Source: Guptibacillus hwajinpoensis
Lineage (GTDB): Bacteria > Bacillota > Bacilli > Bacillales > Guptibacillaceae
NCBI RefSeq assembly: GCF_020171785.1
Contig: NZ_JAIVAE010000002.1
Span: 620,001-684,000, forward strand
Length of the DNA: 64,000 nucleotides
Reading direction: 5' to 3'
Of this stretch, positions 60,906 through 64,000 are shown piece after piece. A program made the translations under genes and the position numbers. Below the pieces are notes generated by a model that was not told the DNA's origin, did no database searches, and saw only the letters and a list, made by a program, of their open reading frames with translations. Positions within the stretch are counted from its first letter, which is position 1. Each line of letters begins with the position of its first letter.

Positions 60906-63047
60906 TTGGCCGTTTGTATTATCGCCGAAAAGCCAGATCAGGGAACGCGCCTTGCAGCGCCTTACCCAACTGAAAAAAAACAAGGATATTTGTACATAAA
61001 ACCAAATCCGGACTTTCCTGACGGAGCTTATATGACATGGGCGGTGGGACACTTATGTGAATTAGTTTCGCCTGAAACCTATGAATCTTCATGGAAGAAG
61101 TGGTCGCTTCAAACACTTCCTATGATTCCAAACCAATTTCAGTATCAGGTAACGAAAGGAAAATGGAAGCAGTTTAACGTGATTAAAGAACTAGTCAATA
61201 AAAAAGATGTTGGCTCAATTATCCATGCTGGAGATGCTGGAAGAGAAGGTGAGCTGATCGTTCGAACGATTTTGAATCAGGCTCGATGTAAAAAGCCGAT
61301 GAAGCGGCTTTGGATTTCTTCCTTAACCGAGCGTGCTGTAAAGGAAGGATTCCAATCTCTGTTAGAAGAGCATGAGACTCGTAATCTCTACTATGAAGCA
61401 TATGCGAGATCATGTGCAGATTGGGTGGTTGGCATTAATGCCTCGCGTGTTTATACGCTTCTTTTTAAACAGAAAGGTGTTCAGGATGTTTTTTCTGCAG
61501 GGAGAGTTCAAACGCCTACACTTGCGTTAGTTGTGCAAAGAGAGAAAGAAATAGCGAACTTTAAATCAGAGCCATTCTGGGAAGTAAAGGGGACGTTCGA
61601 CTATAACGGAAAAGTGGTTGTTGGTAAGTGGATTAAAGACGAACAAACGAGGTTTCAATCTCCCGAAATGGCGCAAGCAGTCGCTCAATTTTGTGATCAA
61701 AAAGACTGCATTGCAAGGGAAGTGAAGAAAGAAAGAAAACAATACAAGCCCCCTTTTTTGTATCAGCTTTCTTCTCTTCAATCGACTGCGAATAAACGAT
61801 ACAAATTTTCGCCGAAAAAAACGTTGGATATTGCGCAAAAGCTTTATACGAAAGGAAATATTTCTTATCCAAGAAGTGATTCTAGCTTTGTTACGAAGGA
61901 TGAAGCGGCTGAATTTCCTTCCATTTTGTCAAAGCTACAAAAACAAAGTGCTTATCAAGATTATTTTCCATTAAAACGGGAGTCGATCTTAACTGACAAG
62001 AGGTTTGTCAATGCATCAAAAGTAAGTGACCACTATGCAATCATTCCAACAGAACAGGTTCCAAACCTTGATAAACTGTCAGGTGATGAGGCTAAGATTT
62101 ATGATTTAATTGCAAGAAGTTTACTTGCGGCGCATGAAGAGGCTTCAATCGTTGATTACACGACTTTATTCACGCTTGTCGATCAGCGAGCTTTGTTCCA
62201 ATCAAAGGGGCAGGTTCGCGTGCAAGAAGGTTGGCAGCGAATCATACCATCGACTCAAAAAGATGAGGAATTACCAGCTATTGAGCAGAACGAACAAGGT
62301 AAGGTGCTTTCAGCAGAAGTAACAGAGGGGAAAACCCAGCCGCCAAAACGTTTTACTGAAGGGCAGCTGATTACAATGATGAAAACTGCTGGAAAGCATC
62401 TTGAAGATGAGTCGTTAGAGAAAATCCTTAAAGATACAGAAGGACTAGGAACAGAAGCAACGAGGGCAGGCATTATTACAATGCTGAAAGATCGAAAATA
62501 CATTGAAGTTATTAAGAACCAAGTATTCGCAACAGATAAGGGAATTCTTTTAATTGACTCTATTGGGGACGCTGTTCTTTCGAGTCCAGAAATGACTGCA
62601 AAGTGGGAGCAACGGCTCAAACAAATTGGTAGTGGTGAAGCGTCACCCCAAACCTTTATGGAGTCTGTTAAGAAGCTTGCAGCGAAACTAACATCAGATG
62701 CGATTGAATCTTCAGCATCCTGGGATTTAAAGGATATAAAAATAGAAGCCCAACCTTCCAAAAAATCAGTAGGGAAAAAGGTAGGTATATGCCCGCTCTG
62801 TGGATCTGATGTACTTGATAAGGGGAAGTTATTTGGATGTAGTAGCTATTCTAAAACAAACTGTGCGTTTACAATTTCTAAACGTATTCTGGGGAAACCT
62901 ATTTCACAAACCAATGCAAAGAAAATTCTAACTGACGGAAAATCGAATGTAATTAAAGGATTAAAAAGTAAAAAAGGGACATTTGATGCAGCGCTCGTTT
63001 GGAGTGCTAAAGAAAAGAAACTAACATTTGAATTTGTAAAGAAGTAA
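60906..63047 (+). CDS. topB: DNA topoisomerase III
   Basis: About 713 residues. ATG 60897 abuts the GAGAGAGGG site, so TTG 60906 is the better start. TOPRIM domain with IIAEKPDQG and DAGREGE, then the type IA core with active-site Tyr321 in ISYPRSDSS, TEGQLITMMKTAGKHLED and GLGTEATRA. A C-terminal zinc-ribbon (CPLCGSDVLDKGKLFGCSSY, then NCAF) and a Topo-C repeat end it. Length is near that of B. subtilis TopB. Relaxes or decatenates DNA; repairs recombination intermediates. Its neighbours are unrelated. Confidence 0.95.
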   Translation: MAVCIIAEKPDQGTRLAAPYPTEKKQGYLYIKPNPDFPDGAYMTWAVGHLCELVSPETYESSWKKWSLQTLPMIPNQFQYQVTKGKWKQFNVIKELVNKKDVGSIIHAGDAGREGELIVRTILNQARCKKPMKRLWISSLTERAVKEGFQSLLEEHETRNLYYEAYARSCADWVVGINASRVYTLLFKQKGVQDVFSAGRVQTPTLALVVQREKEIANFKSEPFWEVKGTFDYNGKVVVGKWIKDEQTRFQSPEMAQAVAQFCDQKDCIAREVKKERKQYKPPFLYQLSSLQSTANKRYKFSPKKTLDIAQKLYTKGNISYPRSDSSFVTKDEAAEFPSILSKLQKQSAYQDYFPLKRESILTDKRFVNASKVSDHYAIIPTEQVPNLDKLSGDEAKIYDLIARSLLAAHEEASIVDYTTLFTLVDQRALFQSKGQVRVQEGWQRIIPSTQKDEELPAIEQNEQGKVLSAEVTEGKTQPPKRFTEGQLITMMKTAGKHLEDESLEKILKDTEGLGTEATRAGIITMLKDRKYIEVIKNQVFATDKGILLIDSIGDAVLSSPEMTAKWEQRLKQIGSGEASPQTFMESVKKLAAKLTSDAIESSASWDLKDIKIEAQPSKKSVGKKVGICPLCGSDVLDKGKLFGCSSYSKTNCAFTISKRILGKPISQTNAKKILTDGKSNVIKGLKSKKGTFDAALVWSAKEKKLTFEFVKK

Positions 63048-63050
63048 TTT

Positions 63051-63086
63051 AAAGCATGCCTCTACTAAAGGCATGCTTTTTTTATT
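63051..63086 (+). terminator. Terminator after topB
   Basis: 11-bp perfect stem (63051-63061 / 63069-63079), 7-base loop, T run. Confidence 0.92.
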
Positions 63087-63131
63087 TGTAGATTGGGCCG
63101 ATCTTAAATATAAAAATAATCAAAATAATTG

Positions 63132-63168
63132 TTGTATATATATTCTTTAGTATGTATAATCATTCAAT
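63132..63168 (+). promoter_or_regulatory. argC promoter overlapped by tandem ARG boxes
   Basis: TTGTAT (63132-63137), 17-bp spacer, TATAAT (63155-63160). The interval also reads as two ArgR/AhrC operators: TATGTATAATCATTCAAT (63151-63168) is a good ARG box and TTGTATATATATTCTTTA (63132-63149) a weaker one, 19 bases apart. AhrC would thus cover the promoter when arginine is plentiful. Confidence 0.6.
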
Positions 63169-63194
63169 AAGAACAGTAAGAGGGAGTGGAAATA

Positions 63195-64000
63195 GTGAAA
63201 GCAAGTATAGTCGGTGCTAGCGGATATAGCGGCCTTGAATTAATTCGCTTATTGCTTAGTCACCCTGAAGTAGAAATTAATACAATTGTATCTCCATCTA
63301 ACGCAGGAACAAATGTCCATGATGTTTTCCCACATCTCACGAATATACAAGTAAGTCAGTTTGAAGCACTTGATGCAGAAAAGCTTGCTTCCGAGTCAGA
63401 TGTTATCTTCTTCGCAACACCAGCTGGCGTGAGCAGTCAATCTGTTCCTTCCCTACTAAATACGGGTGTTCCAATGATCGATTTATCCGGAGACTTCCGA
63501 TTAAAGAGTGGAGATTTATACGAAAAGTGGTATAACCATTCATCTCCACCAGAAGGAGCTTTGTCAGAAGCGGTATATGGATTATCGGAATACTATTCAG
63601 AAGACATTAAATCCGCAAATTTAATTGCCAATCCAGGATGCTATCCGACGGCAACGCTACTTGGCCTTCTTCCGATCATTCAAAAAGGATGGGCTGATCC
63701 ATCGTCTTTCATCATCGATGGAAAATCGGGGCTTTCAGGAGCAGGACGTAAAACGAGTCTTACTGCTCATTACTCTGAAGTGAATGAAAATGTATCAGCA
63801 TACAAACTTGGCAAACATCAGCATATTCCTGAAATCGAACAAGTGATTTCAAATCAAATCGGTGAAGACGTCAAAGTATCGTTCTCTACCCACCTCGTCC
63901 CGCTTACAAGAGGGATGATGTGCAGCATGTATGTCAATTTATCTCAGGATCGATCCGAAGCAGAAGTCATTGATCTTTACCAATCAATCTATAAGGACCA
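63195..64000 (+). CDS. argC: N-acetyl-gamma-glutamyl-phosphate reductase, cut by the window end
   Basis: 268 codons are present from GTG 63195 (AGAGGGAGTGG upstream) and the frame is open at the window end, so the last quarter is missing. SIVGASGYSGLELIRLLLSHP is the NADP-binding start, NPGCYPTA holds catalytic Cys149, and DGKSGLSGAGRK and HQHIPEIEQ are further family motifs. It is the third step of arginine synthesis. argJ, argB and argD probably follow outside the window. Confidence 0.95.
   Translation, partial: MKASIVGASGYSGLELIRLLLSHPEVEINTIVSPSNAGTNVHDVFPHLTNIQVSQFEALDAEKLASESDVIFFATPAGVSSQSVPSLLNTGVPMIDLSGDFRLKSGDLYEKWYNHSSPPEGALSEAVYGLSEYYSEDIKSANLIANPGCYPTATLLGLLPIIQKGWADPSSFIIDGKSGLSGAGRKTSLTAHYSEVNENVSAYKLGKHQHIPEIEQVISNQIGEDVKVSFSTHLVPLTRGMMCSMYVNLSQDRSEAEVIDLYQSIYKD

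Noticed and set aside
62255-62761. 168-codon open frame on the minus strand inside topB
   Set aside because: Antisense shadow of conserved topoisomerase sequence with no ribosome site.

Overview
The window is a 64 kb stretch of a low-to-moderate GC, endospore-forming Firmicute of the family Bacillaceae. The evidence is direct: strong AGGAGG-type ribosome binding sites, frequent GTG and TTG starts, CCA-encoding tRNAs, and Bacillus-group signature genes (kapB, yuzB, ypjP, bacilliredoxin, yfmR, ykuD, dpp/ykf, a gamma-SASP-like peptide). A pigmented, possibly halotolerant or marine, relative of the alkaliphilic/halotolerant bacilli would fit, but the genus is a guess. There is no insertion sequence, prophage, CRISPR array or rRNA operon.

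Layout. 0-12 kb: housekeeping and redox genes (AI-2E-family membrane protein, lytic transglycosylase, CvfC-like HEAT protein, bacilliredoxin, OsmC protein, a TelA-family gene with an unknown partner, glutaredoxin, acyl-CoA dehydrogenase, cell-wall hydrolase, kapB) and two divergent paralogues of the tRNA-hydroxylating rhodanese trhO. 12.2-12.9 kb: eight tRNA genes behind one strong promoter. 13-22.8 kb: small Bacillus proteins, ypjP, yuzB, trxB, hsp20, the thyA-dfrA pair, a YitT protein, a GntR regulator, a ferredoxin and the ABC-F protein YfmR. 22.9-30.8 kb: a dpp/ykf-type peptide uptake and murein-peptide recycling cluster that has no ABC ATPase gene and ends with a cytoplasmic class-A beta-lactamase-fold hydrolase, followed by an L,D-transpeptidase. 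31.4-35.3 kb and 43.4-50.0 kb: two blocks of a carotenoid pathway. Between them lies an accessory stretch of GNAT enzymes, alpha/beta hydrolases, an AAA ATPase, a DUF2975/YozG regulator pair, small membrane proteins and a VOC pseudogene. 50-64 kb: NhaC antiporter, a SAM riboswitch ahead of an FbpA-MsrA fusion, a large membrane-anchored hydrolase, cydDC behind a Rex operator, an orphan peptide-type permease pair, topB and the start of the arginine operon (argC, cut by the window end).

How the genes work together. The most coherent system is the carotenoid set: a squalene/phytoene synthase-family enzyme, four CrtN/CrtI/CrtP-family FAD enzymes, a CruF-family hydratase-like membrane protein, a CrtQ-like glycosyltransferase, a CrtO-like acyltransferase and type 2 IPP isomerase. 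Together they predict a glycosylated and acylated, probably C30, carotenoid acid with a hydrated end. The dpp/ykf cluster would import and break down cell-wall peptides and needs an ATPase supplied in trans. Several regulatory elements can be read directly: a SAM-I riboswitch with its antiterminator and terminator, a Rex box, tandem ARG boxes, a CodY-like box, and a repeat array on the promoter of the DUF2975/YozG pair.
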